A stretch of 64,000 nucleotides of DNA from Siniperca chuatsi (Eukaryota > Chordata > Actinopteri > Centrarchiformes > Sinipercidae), in NCBI RefSeq assembly GCF_020085105.1, contig NC_058051.1, positions 710,001-774,000 of the forward strand. The letters run 5' to 3'. The notes beneath the pieces were generated by a model that had not been told where the DNA came from, did not search any database, and saw only the letters and a list, made by a program, of their open reading frames with translations. The position numbers and the translations under genes were made by a program. Shown here piece after piece: positions 52,001 through 63,294 of the stretch (position 1 is the stretch's first letter; each line of letters begins with the position of its first letter).

Positions 52001-53422
52001 GCTCGCCGTACGCCGCCTCCGTAGTGCGCAGCAGGTCAAAGGTGGAGCTGAGGTCGATGGATACGGAGCCGAGCAGGGCCAGGAAGGAGAGCAGGCAGGC
52101 CGTCAGAATCCGCCGGACGGTGCGACTGCTGCCAGACTGGGAAAATATGGAACACCTGGAACAACAGGAGCACAGCCGGTGAATTCCTGAAGGAGGCGGC
52201 AAAACGCCCTCGCACCTGGCAAACTGCTGCACGCGGCGGCCATGTTTGTCCCACTGTTGGTTTTGGAAAGTTAGAAAATAATGTCAGATACAGAACATTA
52301 AATTAAAACATTGCGGTTTCCACGGTTACATGCTGAATCGGTTACTAAGCGATTACTAAGCGAAACAAATAGCTTTAAGACTTGCTATCTTTTCATTCAT
52401 TAATTTAATTAATGATATTTAAACAGTCTGGATTGCGTCTAAAGTCTTTTCTTATATGATCATTTTTGGCCGATTGGCGTCGCATCGCTCTGCTTCTGTA
52501 TCTGTTTGTATTTTATTTTGCCGATTAATTTTATTCAGTTCACAGTAGCTTTCTAAATTCTTGACTTAAGGGTGATGGATTAAAATACCCAACAATAAGG
52601 TTAAAATCAATAATAAAAACAGATAAGACATGTTGGAAATGAAACGTTTGCTAGCATTAACATTATATATTAATCAGCTGACAGAAAATTAACTGACAGC
52701 AGATGTGATAGTTGATTGAAGTTATTTATAAAGCTAAAGTATGAGAGTGTGAGGCTTTGCTGCTCTGGGAACTGTTTTCTGTCCTTCACGTGACTGAACC
52801 ATAAACAGATCTATGTAAATCATCATTAGCTGCAGGTAAATTATACATTTGGGAGAAAAAGGTAATATCACGTGACATGTGACCGAGGTGGTACCTGTGT
52901 TCTGCAAAACATCAGATCGTCTCAGTCCGGCAGAAGATAATCCCCCGACTTTAAAAAGAAAACCTACATTTCAGTGAATCAACGCGTTCTTTTAAAAGAC
53001 AAGTGAGACTACTGAATGTGAAAGCCAGCTCAGACCTGAGCAGGTCCGGACCTGCTCGTGTCAGTGTGAACAGGTCCGGATCCGGACCTGCTCGTGTCAG
53101 TGTGAACAGGTCCGGATCCGGACCTGCAGGTCTCAGTGTGAACAGGTCCCGATCCGGACCTGCAGGTCTCAGTGTGAACAGGTCCTAACTTACTTACTGA
53201 GACAAGTCAAAGCTCAGCCAGCAGCTGGACCAGCAGGTTTACTCCAGAGAAACTTCCAGGGAGAGTCGTGGTGTCTCACCTGCACAGCCGACAGTCCCGG
53301 TCCGCATCCTGCTGCGCCCCCGGAGCGACCCTCCTCTTCTTCACGAGTCTTCTTCTGAGAGAGGCCGAGGACAGGGTCCCAGATGCGAAACACTCTTTTT
53401 TCATCAAGTCCAGCGATGACAT
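43010..53422 (-). CDS. Two-pass membrane guanylyl cyclase with NIT-like extracellular domain
   Basis: Makes cGMP from GTP by sequence. Exons in order: 53280-53422, 51018-52155, 48325-48459, 46886-47060, 46211-46309, 45797-45888, 45175-45315, 43010-43282; all phases join to 731 aa. Layout: basic cytoplasmic N-terminus (1-62), TM1 about 64-81, extracellular helical region 82-350 with five N-glycosylation sequons, TM2 about 351-370, coiled coil with [14 protein letters not shown] (about 401-414), cyclase domain about 425-620, Ser/Pro-rich tail to 731. Catalytic residues are complete: metal Asp434 (FFSDIVGF) and Asp478 ([11 protein letters not shown]), guanine-specifying Glu474 (VETIG) and Cys546 (PRYCLFGD), Asn553 and Arg557 (NTASR). 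There is no kinase-homology domain, unlike NPR or GUCY2 receptors. The NIT assignment rests on topology and a helix [19 protein letters not shown] like the NIT 'LQxER' helix, so it is tentative. Exon 1 is chosen because its phase-2 donor fits the acceptor tgttgttccag at 52156. Confidence 0.88.
44090..44475 (+). mobile_element. Degraded reverse-transcriptase fragment
   Basis: In shifted frames, 44175-44390 reads [31 protein letters not shown] and NYRPITCLC...LLSGI, then [13 protein letters not shown]. These resemble the RT finger region (KAPGPD...; NYRPITCL...) of R2/NeSL-type site-specific LINEs. Frameshifted and isolated, within the last intron of the cyclase gene. Confidence 0.55.
44722..44807 (+). 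repeat. Short tandem repeat (CTGAAGGCTAC / CTGCAGGCTAA)
   Basis: Six or so alternating 11-13-bp units in the cyclase last intron. Confidence 0.8.
46445..46570 (-). repeat. Dispersed fish repeat fragment
   Basis: Contains GCTAGCAGCTCTGTGAGGCT and CAATGCTAACATGCTGATGT, the reverse of the family at 10950 and 31455. A second short repeat shared with 3775-3852 follows at 46710-46785. Confidence 0.6.
48922..48947 (-). other. Predicted G-quadruplex tract on cyclase sense strand
   Basis: C6-T-C4-T-C4-T-C4-T-C4 on the + strand, that is five G-runs with single-A loops on the transcribed sense strand, in the intron 48460-51017. Confidence 0.7.
53037..53187. repeat. 36-bp tandem repeat with 16-bp palindromes
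   Basis: Four copies of CTGCTCGTGTCAGTGTGAAC + AGGTCCGGATCCGGAC; exact palindromes GGTCCGGATCCGGACC lie at 53073-53088 and 53109-53124, later copies slightly changed. It lies in intron 1 of the cyclase gene, just past its exon-1 donor. Confidence 0.9.
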
Positions 53423-53989
53423 GAGACTCGCGCTGCGGTTAGTTCCCTACCTCAGAGGGGGCCTCTCAGGACGCAGTCGCCGCAGAGGGGGGACCGCACT
53501 GAAGAGATGCCCCGTTAGGCGGCGGACGCACCAAGTCCGCAGCAGCGTCTTCCCAACTTCCGCCTGCGTACTTCAAAGTAAAACAATAATATATTTATTC
53601 GGCTCGGTGTGGCACACTGATCAGCACCACTGTTGCCTGGAAACACGTGGATAACATGCAGTAACTTGTTTTTTCAAACCCTCACGTGTTCAGTTTACAT
53701 TAGGCTCTCAGCCCTCTCATTACAGTGAAGCTGGCAATGGTTTTTGTAAAGTTGTGTCTTTTATTTTGAAAGTGAAATCGGTTGGCAGGAAGTGGTCGTG
53801 CTGCTAAACCGCAGCTTTTTTCTTTTTTTAGTCAAGCACAGGCTGCCCTCGGTGTCAGTGATGGTTGATGGTGTGCAGCTCAGTTGTATTTAACCGCTGC
53901 TGACTCTGAGTCAGAGCTGCGATGATTCCTCTGCGTTAAACTGGAGAGCTTTGCTGAAAAAACTACATTTCATTTCACATCAAATGTGT

Positions 53990-54778
53990 GTGTCTGGACT
54001 ACAACTACCACAACTACAACTACCACTACTACTACTACAACCACTACTACAACTACTACTACTACTATCACTACAACTACTACAACCACTACCACCACTA
54101 CTACAACTACCACTACTACTACTACTACAACTACTACTACTACTACTACTATCACAACTACAACTACCACTACTACTGCCATTACTACAACTACCACTAC
54201 TGCCACTAATACTATCACTATCACTACAACTACTACAACCACTACCACCACAACTACAACTACTACTGCCACTACTACAACTACTACTACTGCCACTACT
54301 ACTACTACAACTACCACTACTACAACTACCACTACTACTACTACTACAACTACTACTACTACTACTACTACTATCACAACTACAACTACCACTACTACTG
54401 CCATTACTACAACTACCACTACTGCCACTAATACTATCACTATCACTACAACTACTACAACCACTACCACCACAACTACAACTACTGCCACCACAACCAC
54501 TACACTGCCACTACTACTACTACTACTACTCACTACACCACTGCCACTACTACACTACTACTACTACTACTACTACTACTACAACTACTACTACTACTAC
54601 TACTACTACACTACCACACTACTCACCTACTACAACTACTACAACCACTACCACACAATCACTACACTGCCATCACTACAACTACTACAACCACACTACA
54701 TCACCACTACTACACTACTACTACTGCCTACTACTACTACAACTACTACTACTGCCACTACTACTACTACTACCACAC

Positions 54779-54812
<34 letters not shown>

Positions 54813-55725
54813 CACACTATCACTACAACTACTACAACTACTACTATCACTACCACTACTACTACTACCACTACTACTACTATCACTACAACTACTACAA
54901 CTACTACTACTACCACTACTACAACTACAACTACAACTACTACAACTACTACTACTATCACTACAACTACTACAACTACTACTACTACCACTACTACAAC
55001 TACAACTACTACAACTATCACTACCACTACTACTACTGCCACTACTACAACTACAACTACTACAACCACTACCACCACAACTACAACTACTACTGCCACT
55101 ACTACAACTACTACTACTGCCACTACTACTACTACAACTACTACTACTATCACTACAACTACTACAACTACTACTACTACCACTACTACAACTACAACTA
55201 CTACAACTACTACTACTATCACTACCACTACTACTACTGCCACTACTACAACTACTACAACTACAACTACTACCACTACTACAACTAATACTACTACCAC
55301 TACTAGTATTACTACCACTACCACCACTACCACTACTACTACATCTACTACCATTACTACTATCACTACTACTACATCTACTACCATTACTACTACAACT
55401 ACAACTACTACAACTACCACTACTAGTATTACTACCACTACCACCACTATCACTACTACTACAACTACTACTACCACTACCACTACTACTACATCTACTA
55501 CCATTACTACTATCACTACTACTACTACAACTACAACTACAACTACTACCACCACTACAACTACAACTAATATTACTACCACTACCACCACTATCACTAC
55601 TACTACAACTATCACTACTACTACAACTACTACTACCACTACCACTACTACTACATCTACTACTATCACTACTACTACCACAACCACCACTAACACTACC
55701 GCTACAACTACTGTTACTACTAGCT
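53990..55725 (+). repeat. 1.7-kb ACT-type trinucleotide tract
   Basis: Almost pure ACT/ACA/ACC triplets (Thr-like in one frame), with few G bases on the + strand outside TGCC and TAGT interruptions. Larger duplications are visible: 54010-54230 recurs at about 54330-54480. It yields ORFs up to 588 codons in several frames on both strands; none is a gene. Confidence 0.97.
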
Positions 55726-55930
55726 TTCACGGTTGTCATGACAACTGAGTGAATTCCGTCCAGAGTTGCGTTAAAAGCTTCAGAAAAGCGAGTGGGTCTT
55801 TTTTTGGTCAAACTACTGTTTCTAAGGTCAAGAATAAAATCCTAAATTGATGCTCTTAATACTGACTGTATGATTATAAAACACATTTTGCAAGAAAGAA
55901 AGAAATTTTCACAGATATTTATACGCGCAC

Positions 55931-55931
<1 letters not shown>

Positions 55932-55957
<26 letters not shown>
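55932..55957 (+). repeat. (AC)n microsatellite
   Basis: An AC run followed by ATATAT, 0.4 kb before the proposed PHC2 leader. Confidence 0.95.
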
Positions 55958-55965
<8 letters not shown>

Positions 55966-55999
55966 AATAAATGGGCTTTAATTTTGAAGGTTGTTGCCG

Positions 56000-56354
56000 G
56001 AAGTCCCTGACGCGAATGTCTCGTGCTTGGTCGGTGGGCACACGCGCGCACACACCGACGGGACCGTGGTGTCTGTAGACAGGAGACGGGCAGAAAGCAG
56101 AAACATAGCGAGGATATGATTCCGTTGCTAACTTCGCGTGTCCTCGTGTAACGGCGCCCGCTCGGCCGGTTGAGTATTTGTCGGTGTTCCGGTGGCGGAG
56201 CGGCTCCTCGCCGTTTTGGCGGCGGGAGTGTGAGTAAATGAACGCGTTGTTTGGAGCCGTTGAACAAAGAGCTTTTCTTCCCTCTAACGTTACCTTTGTT
56301 GCCGAGCGGAGCGCCTGTTTTCGACCCAGCTCGGAGGTGGTTCCGACCGTGAAA
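56000..56354 (+). promoter_or_regulatory. phc2: Proposed PHC2 promoter and leader exon
   Basis: CpG-rich stretch with an E2F-like TTTTGGCGGCGGGAG (56214-56228) and a strong donor ACCGTGAAA|gtaagc at 56354/56355. The next exon (acceptor at 57163) carries the ATG, so a non-coding first exon here is likely. The start site is not defined. Confidence 0.5.
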
Positions 56355-57188
56355 GTAAGCTAACTACTCTGAACTGCTCGTGTGTTTTAAAGGGAGCCTG
56401 GAAAAGGCTTTCTTTTCCTTAGCGAGTTCGGATTTAACGTTAAGTGGTTTGTTAATGCTGTGTAAGTTATAATTCTTTAAAGCCAGACATCTTAATACAA
56501 AGCAAATAAAAAACACTCCTAACGTTACCAGATAACGTGCACTGAATCAGTAGTTTCTCCTTCATCTTCATATTATTATTATTATTATTATATTATCTTC
56601 ATATTAAGCAGACGGGTTTCCACCACAGTAATGTACACACGCGTCCACGCGAGCCTAACGGACGGGACCTGTGTGGGGAGATGGCCACGCCGGACTGCAT
56701 TCGGAAATCTGGCAATTCAGGGTTGTCTTGCTTATCGCAACGAAAAGATAACAAATAAAATACGACTCAAAACGGATTGTGACACATTGGAAGAAGCTCT
56801 TTACATCGGCACTCGTTCAAACTCCTTGTAGAACTGAATCCCCCTGTATACAACTAAGTGCAAGACGATTGTCCGAGAAATAAAGTTAACAAATAACAAG
56901 AAGACATTTTAAAAAAAGTTTCTTTAGTGGATTATAGCTATGCCAAATTCAAAAGTGGTTCTTAAGGAGTCATAACACCTGTCATATGTAAAGTAAAATG
57001 ATAGTAACGCTGTGTACTTTTGCCAAAACACTGAGCAACACTAAACTGCCATGTTTGAATGATGTGAGCTTTGCAGTCTTTGTGTATTTGAACAGCAGCT
57101 ATGGGGGGGTGCAGGTCCCAGGTCCAGCGCTTGTTGAGTTTGCCATGCTGCTTGTGTTGACAGGTGAGGGGCGGCCTGTGCTCCAGTC

Positions 57189-59523
57189 ATGACCTCTGGG
57201 AATGGGAACACTAACAGCAGCCAACACGATGGAGAGAGCAAACCAGCCCAGGCCTTAGTCAAGTCCCACATCCTCACCCACCTGATAGAAGGCTTCGTTA
57301 TCCAGGAGGGTGCTGAGCCTTTCCCCGTGAGTACTGCAGCTCTGCATGTGTCTGTCTGTAAACCACAGAATATGACAGTAATCACTGCCCATAATGGCGG
57401 GCAGCTCAAAAACAACACTGGCCATATTGACTGGTTGACCAGGAGCAAAGACTTAACATTATCAATATTTGGGGCGTTTGTTTCCAACCTGTCTGATCGG
57501 TGGACCGCTTATGTTTCTTGCCCCGTTGCTAGTAACTTAGTGAGTGCAGTGTTTATTATTACAAATGATAGCCAAAACTTTAAAAATAAGGCGCAAGTTT
57601 AGGCACCATGTCATGATGATAGTTTAATTATGCACATTTTTAGTACTTAATAAATAAAGCTACTTGCTGGGAACCAGTTAAAATACAGTTTAAAGGTCAA
57701 ACCTTTTTACCACACGCCTGTCTTAGCCCGTTAGCTCTGGCTACCTAACATGACACGTGGATTCCAGTGAGAAACGGCAGCTAGCAGCAACGAAAATGCT
57801 AATCTACAAGTGCTGAGAAATGAACTGTGTCCCAAAACATTAACCGGCAGCACAAATTAAAAGCACAGAACCTCCCTCATTCTGGATATTAATGACGTTA
57901 GCACGTATGGAAATCTGTTTCCTCAAAATATACCAGACACTAGATATCCGTCAGTGTAAACAGGCAGCACATCACTAATAACTGTGTCAGTACAGGATTT
58001 AATAAGTATTATTTATCTGCCACATCATGGAAGAGACTCTGATCACCTGTGTGATGCATCTTACATCCAAAGCCATCAGTCTGCACAGCGTGCACCAAGT
58101 CACACACTGAAACTCTAAACACACGTCAAACCGATCACCAAAGCATTGATCACATCGTCACCGGTGATCCGCCCGGATAGTTCCTGCACCAAAAAGCAGG
58201 GACTCTCTGTGCTCGAGGAACTACATGTAGACCCTGATCCTGCAGTCAAGAGGCAGAAAACGCTCCTGAGGGGGAAACTTGTGCTAACAGAATCAAACAG
58301 AACCGTAGCATTCAACGTCAAACTCTTCCCTCGCCACTTTCTCAGTCCCTTGCAGTGGCATCAGCTGCTGTAATGAAGTATATGTTTGTCTGTCTGCAGG
58401 TGGAACGTCCATCTTTCTCAATTGAGAGCCTAAGGAGACACACGGCAGACTCAAAGATGGACGGCCTCTACCCAAAAGGTAAAGCTCTTAAAGTTGTCAG
58501 ACCAGCAGCACGGCGTCACGTGGGGAGCTGACGTTTCCCTCCTCCAGTATCTACATGTTTCACAGTATCTATAATAATAATCGGCCCCAACCGGCTGTTA
58601 GCCGACCGACTGTAGACGTCGGTCGGCTAACAGCTGACACCGTGCGACTGCTTAGCCGTTGTCCCTGCACACTCGTGTGGATGTTGCTGGTGATGGTACC
58701 TGTGCGGCCTGTGTTCCCTCAGAGTTGAAGGCCCAGCAGGAGCCCATGCTGACCTGCGAGCTGTGTGGCAGGGTGGACTTCGCCTACGTCTTCAAGAGGT
58801 CCAAGAGGTTCTGTTCTACTGTGTGCGCCAAACGGTAAGGCGGGGCAGGCATTACAGACACAATTCACCCTGTGGGGGAAATCAGGGGTGTCCCGAAGAG
58901 GTTTTTTGGCCCCAGTCCTGATCAGAGTTCTCTAATATTGAGTGACACCGAGTCCGATCCGATACTTGTATTTACATAAATGTTTGATTAAATATGTATC
59001 TGACACATGGAAATAACAGCTGTAGCTACTAAACTTGCCGTACTTTATGTTTCACAAGCTGCTTGGTCCAAATACTGAAGGTCCTGATTTAAAAGTTGAT
59101 TAAATTATTGATCTGACATGAGTAAAAGTTTAACTGGAGAATGAGACTGACGTAATGCGATCGGCTAGAGAGAAGACGTCTCTCTCTGTCCGAGCTGTTG
59201 GAGCTACAGAAGCAGCGGTGTTACAGAGTGGAGCTTCACTTTATATAATAATAATAATAAAACTTTATTTATAGAGCACTTATCAAAACAAAGTACAAAG
59301 TGCTTCACAACAAGAGAAATAAAACACCACAGTGAATGACGAAATATAAAGAAATAAAATAAACAGTTCAGGTAAAATCAGGATCTGCTTTCAGATAAAA
59401 ATGTGTTTTGAGACGAGACTTAAACGAAGACTCTGACTCAGACAGCCTGATGTCTTTTTCTAATATAAAGCGTGCATCACCCAAAGAGTCTGTGCACAAG
59501 TTAAAACACATGACATCAGGCAC

Positions 59524-59580
<57 letters not shown>

Positions 59581-62500
59581 GTCCCAAACATGCAGGTAAT
59601 AATGTTACTATAACAACAGGACTGAGGTTAAAAATAAAGTTCACACAGCAACAGAACAGAAGTGGGGTAACTGTTCCCAGCCAGCGAAGGCGTTTTCAGC
59701 CTGGATTTGAAATAATAATAATATGCAGTGAAAGTTTATTAATTAAATAAACTTAAATAAAACGATTCTGGATATTATAAAAGCATGTACAAGGATTTCA
59801 GCGCGTGAATCGGATTAAATGGGGCGTATTTTGGAGCGGATATGTGGCTCAGAGTTGAGCGAGGGATCCAAAAGACTTAGAAATAGTGCAGCCATCGAGA
59901 TTAACGGACAAATCAATTTAAACTGATCTATGTCGCAGATAATGTTTGGCCGAGTAGACCGGCTTGAAGAGAGGAAATTAACTGACAACAGAGCCGTTTA
60001 ATTTAGTGCTGTAATCAAGTTACTCACAGAATTAACGTTCGAGACAGCCGACGTGATCATCTCAACCGCTCAGCGTCGGATAAGAATGAGACGCTGCTGC
60101 CTGAATGTTTCGTCCGCAGATCTCGTGTAGATGTGTCCGTGTTATCCTTGTGTCTGAAGAAACGCAGAGTACGTTGTATTCCTGTGCTGCGATACAAGCT
60201 TTCAACACGTACGAAACAACACGTTTATTTACAGCTAACATACACACCTGAGGTCTGGCACTGACGGGGACCTTACAGAGGGACGCACCTGCTCATAATG
60301 TACAAATACGGAGCTTGCAGTGTGAAAATGAACACGAGCCAGCTCCGATTCGCTATCGGGCTGTAAGTCTGAGCTTGTTTACTTTCTTTGCAGCTACAAT
60401 GTGGGATGCACGAAGAGAATGGGTCTCTTCCCAAACCGCAAAACCACCCTGGAGAACATGAAGAAACAAAGAGCACTGAACGGAAACCACAAAAACTGCA
60501 GTTTAGAGCCTAAAAAGAAGGTGAGACAGACTTTTAATTTCTAATGCCGTGCAAAGATTCCTCACCGTGGTAAAAGTGAAGGATGACTGCACTGTGTATG
60601 TAACAGAAAGCGCCCGTTTGTCTTGTTTATCTGACTCATTACACATTAGATCACGTCATGATGTCAGAGGCAAATATAGTTGAAGTGTCGTATTTAAACC
60701 CCTGTGGCTGTCTCAGGCTGCCCCCCCTGTGCAGAAGCCTGCTGCCGCTCTGTCCGCGGGTCACTCGCTCCACCCTGCGCAGGGAGAGTCCAGCCAGTGT
60801 TCAGACTTGTCCGGCTACAGAAGACCCCCGTCCCCCCAGTCGCCCGCGGTGCGAGGCTCTGAGCTGCCCCCCAGCTTCCTGCCCGGCGACCCCGGCCAGT
60901 GGAACATAGAGGACGTCTACGAGTTCATCTCCTCTCTGCCAGGTGGGCGCTGCCTCGGCTGTTACTGTCTTACATTTGTTCACATCCACATGTTGTGCAG
61001 ATTCTTGCAGGTCACAGGTGACGAGAGGAGCCGGACTCGAACCTGGGACGCTGCTGTTACATCGTCTTTAAAGGCCTGTTTTCAGTTTCTTACTGTACGC
61101 AAGGTTCGAAACACTTTTGGTCATGTGACCGAAGAGATTTCAGTGTTTTTGCCTGAGCTCTTCCTGCTGGTTGGTTTGAAGTGGGACTGGAAAAATGTGA
61201 TGTCACGTACTTCCATGCACCAATCAGGACTCAGCAACATTTGAATCCAAATCTGCACGCAGTTGTGGGGTTGTTTGATGATGCGATACTTAAACTGTGC
61301 TCTCAAATGATCATAGCGTTAAACGTCTTTTTCTTCTTCAGACTCAAACCAGCAACACGTCAGCGCGTCTCTCAGCACCGTCTCACGTCCTGTCTGCGGC
61401 GCTCAGCTGCGAGCCCATTGGCTCCTGCTGAAGATCTTTAAAAACACAAATATAGTTTCCTGTTTAAAAAGGCTCAGTAGTTTCCTCAAACAGCTGCTCG
61501 CTGTAGTTTTTATCAGACCAACAGGAGGAAACAGTGCGTCTGTTGGGGACTATTTCCAGCGGCGGATGAATCCACATGTGGTGCTGTAGTGAGTGTTTGG
61601 GGCAGCAGGACGGTGTGTGTGGGGCGGAGTCAGAATAAACTCCAGTGTGTGTGTTCGTGGTGATGAAGCAACATGTCAGCCAGGGCAGCAGAGCAGCTCG
61701 CTGATCGATGTGTTTTAATAGTTTCTGGTAGTTGTCGATGTTTTAAAGATAACACACGCTTAGTAAAATCCATATGTATATCTCAAATCTCAAAACTCCA
61801 CTAAATCCAAGAGGCTCCTTTTTTAGATGAGACCATTTATTTTGCACATCAGTGGTAAATGTGCAGCAGCTGGACAGTAGCATCACAACTGTATAACAAA
61901 AAACGTTGAGGGACAAATGGAAAGAATGTGACAATCCAACGATTTCAATATGAAGGGATTAATTCAGTAATGGGGCTGCACGATATGGTTAAAAACAAAA
62001 ATCATATTGCGATTACTCTGACAGATATTACGATATGATTCACGATTAGTGGGAATGATCATTTTTGCATCACAATTTTCATTTTCTCTGATGATGTGAC
62101 ATCTGTTGGGGTCTGTACCAAACACACATGCGGTCTTACATCTGGAGAACCAGATGTGCACTTCATTACAAAGCTGTTTGTCACACATCTTACCTTCATC
62201 AAAAAACTGCAGCTTCTGCGATTTGGATAATGTTTGATTAATTGCGCAGCCCTATTCAGTATTTGAATTAACTTTTATCATTGGGATGAGTGTAGTGTTT
62301 TTAAACGTTGTAAAAGTCCTTTATCTAAATCTGTCCATTACTTGATCCAACATCTGTGATTATTAATGTGATCAGTAATGTGTGAGAGTTTTATCTATTT
62401 CATCAATTTTATATTTCAGAAATAAGATTATCATTATGCTCTTTAATGAATTTGAAAACAGGTCCGTTTGTTGTTGTCGGGTTGCGTGTTTAAGGATTCG

Positions 62501-63217
62501 TAATATGTTTCAAATCATTTCTGGATTCCTTCTAATTTGGTCGTTATTTTATTTGTTAAAGGGTCTGTAGTTTTGTGCTCACGGAGCCTCCGGGCTAAAG
62601 ACTGCGGGGCTTTTGGACCTATTTGATTGCACCTCTGCATCATATAAATCGTGTTTGTTTTCTCTCCTCACTGTGAACAGATGGATCTGTAGTAGAGCTG
62701 AGTTTCTGTTCCAGACTCACGACAAGTTGGTCGTGCAGATCGAGCAGTTTTTTTTTTACTTTTTCAGTTTCAGTCTGAGCTTCCTCTAAGGAAAGCTTTG
62801 GCTGCATCCCATAATACAACAGGACGGACTTGTCCGTTATCATTGTGCTGCAGCTCAGCCTTCAGTGCCCGTCCTGCTCTGAAGGAGTCACTCTTCAACA
62901 CATCTGTGCTCAACCTCCAGAGGTTTCTTTGGAGCACGCTTTCATACAGATCCAGATTATTCCGATACCAGCCCTGTAGAGAAAATGCTGTGACTATAGT
63001 GCATGTGGCTAGCCGTCGTGGAGCTGTGCTGTTCGCTGACTGCTGGTGCTTTGTGGCTGCAGGTTGTCAGGAGATCGCTGAGGAGTTCCGCTGTCAGGAG
63101 ATCGATGGGCAGGCCCTGCTGCTGCTGAAGGAGGACCATCTCATGGGGACCATGAACATCAAACTGGGCCCTGCGCTCAAGGTCTTTGCCCAGATTAGCA
63201 TGCTCAAAGACTCGTAG
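57189..63217 (+). CDS. phc2: Polyhomeotic-like protein 2, short form (PRC1 subunit)
   Basis: Chromatin protein of canonical Polycomb repressive complex 1; its SAM domain polymerises to compact target chromatin. Coding exons 57189-57326, 58400-58478, 58723-58834, 60394-60520, 60717-60942 and 63063-63217 join in phase to 278 aa. It starts MTSGNGN, as does the human short PHC2 isoform, then HILTHLIEGFVIQEGAEPFP (the HD1-type conserved block), the FCS zinc finger CELCGRVDFAYVFKRSKRFC with Cys84, Cys87, Cys103, Cys107, a basic stretch and a Pro/Ser linker, and a SAM domain from about residue 214 (WNIEDVYEFISSLPG) to the end (KLGPALKVFAQISMLKDS). The long-isoform N-terminal Gln-rich region is not in the window upstream. 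The linker between HD1 and the FCS finger is shorter and unlike human PHC2, so it may be one of two fish copies. Confidence 0.92.
59250..59455 (-). mobile_element. L2-like LINE 3' fragment
   Basis: Minus-strand copy of the ending seen at 33940-34137: IRLSESESSFKSRLKTHFYL then KADPDFT, stop and an AT-rich tail. In the PHC2 intron 58835-60393. Confidence 0.8.
59528..59579 (+). repeat. (AC)n microsatellite
   Basis: About 26 AC copies in a PHC2 intron, next to the LINE fragment. Confidence 0.95.
61340..61635 (+). repeat. Shared dispersed repeat, copy 3 of 3 (PHC2 intron)
   Basis: The fullest copy: CAGCAACACGTCAGCGCGTC, CCTGTCTGCGGCGCTCAGCT, TTTTTATCAGACCAACAGGA, GTGCTGTAGTGAGTGTTTGG. Matches 13770-13990 (+) and 35640-35900 (-). 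Confidence 0.75.
61970..62255 (+). repeat. Dispersed fish repeat (GGGGCTGCACGATATGGTTA type)
   Basis: Starts GGGGCTGCACGATATGG and ends GATTAATTGCGCAGCCCT, so its ends are inverted repeats of about 10 nt (GGGCTGC / GCAGCCC). This is the form of a short non-autonomous DNA transposon. In the PHC2 intron 60943-63062. Confidence 0.6.
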
Positions 63218-63227
63218 CCCACCTCAC

Positions 63228-63294
<67 letters not shown>

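Noticed and set aside
50979-52232. Single-exon start of the cyclase at 52232, or at the ATG at 52243
   Set aside because: The codon at 52232 is GTG, and the ATG at 52243 is in a different frame that stops after a short peptide. The spliced exon 53280-53422 fits the phase and gives a proper ATG.
53951-55811. ORFs up to 588 codons rich in Thr, Leu, Val or Ser
   Set aside because: They are translations of an ACT-type triplet repeat, open in several frames on both strands, with no splice context or non-repetitive sequence.
57189-57602. A 137-codon ORF as a stand-alone protein
   Set aside because: Only the first 46 codons match PHC2; a strong gtgagt donor ends the exon at 57326 and later residues are intron.
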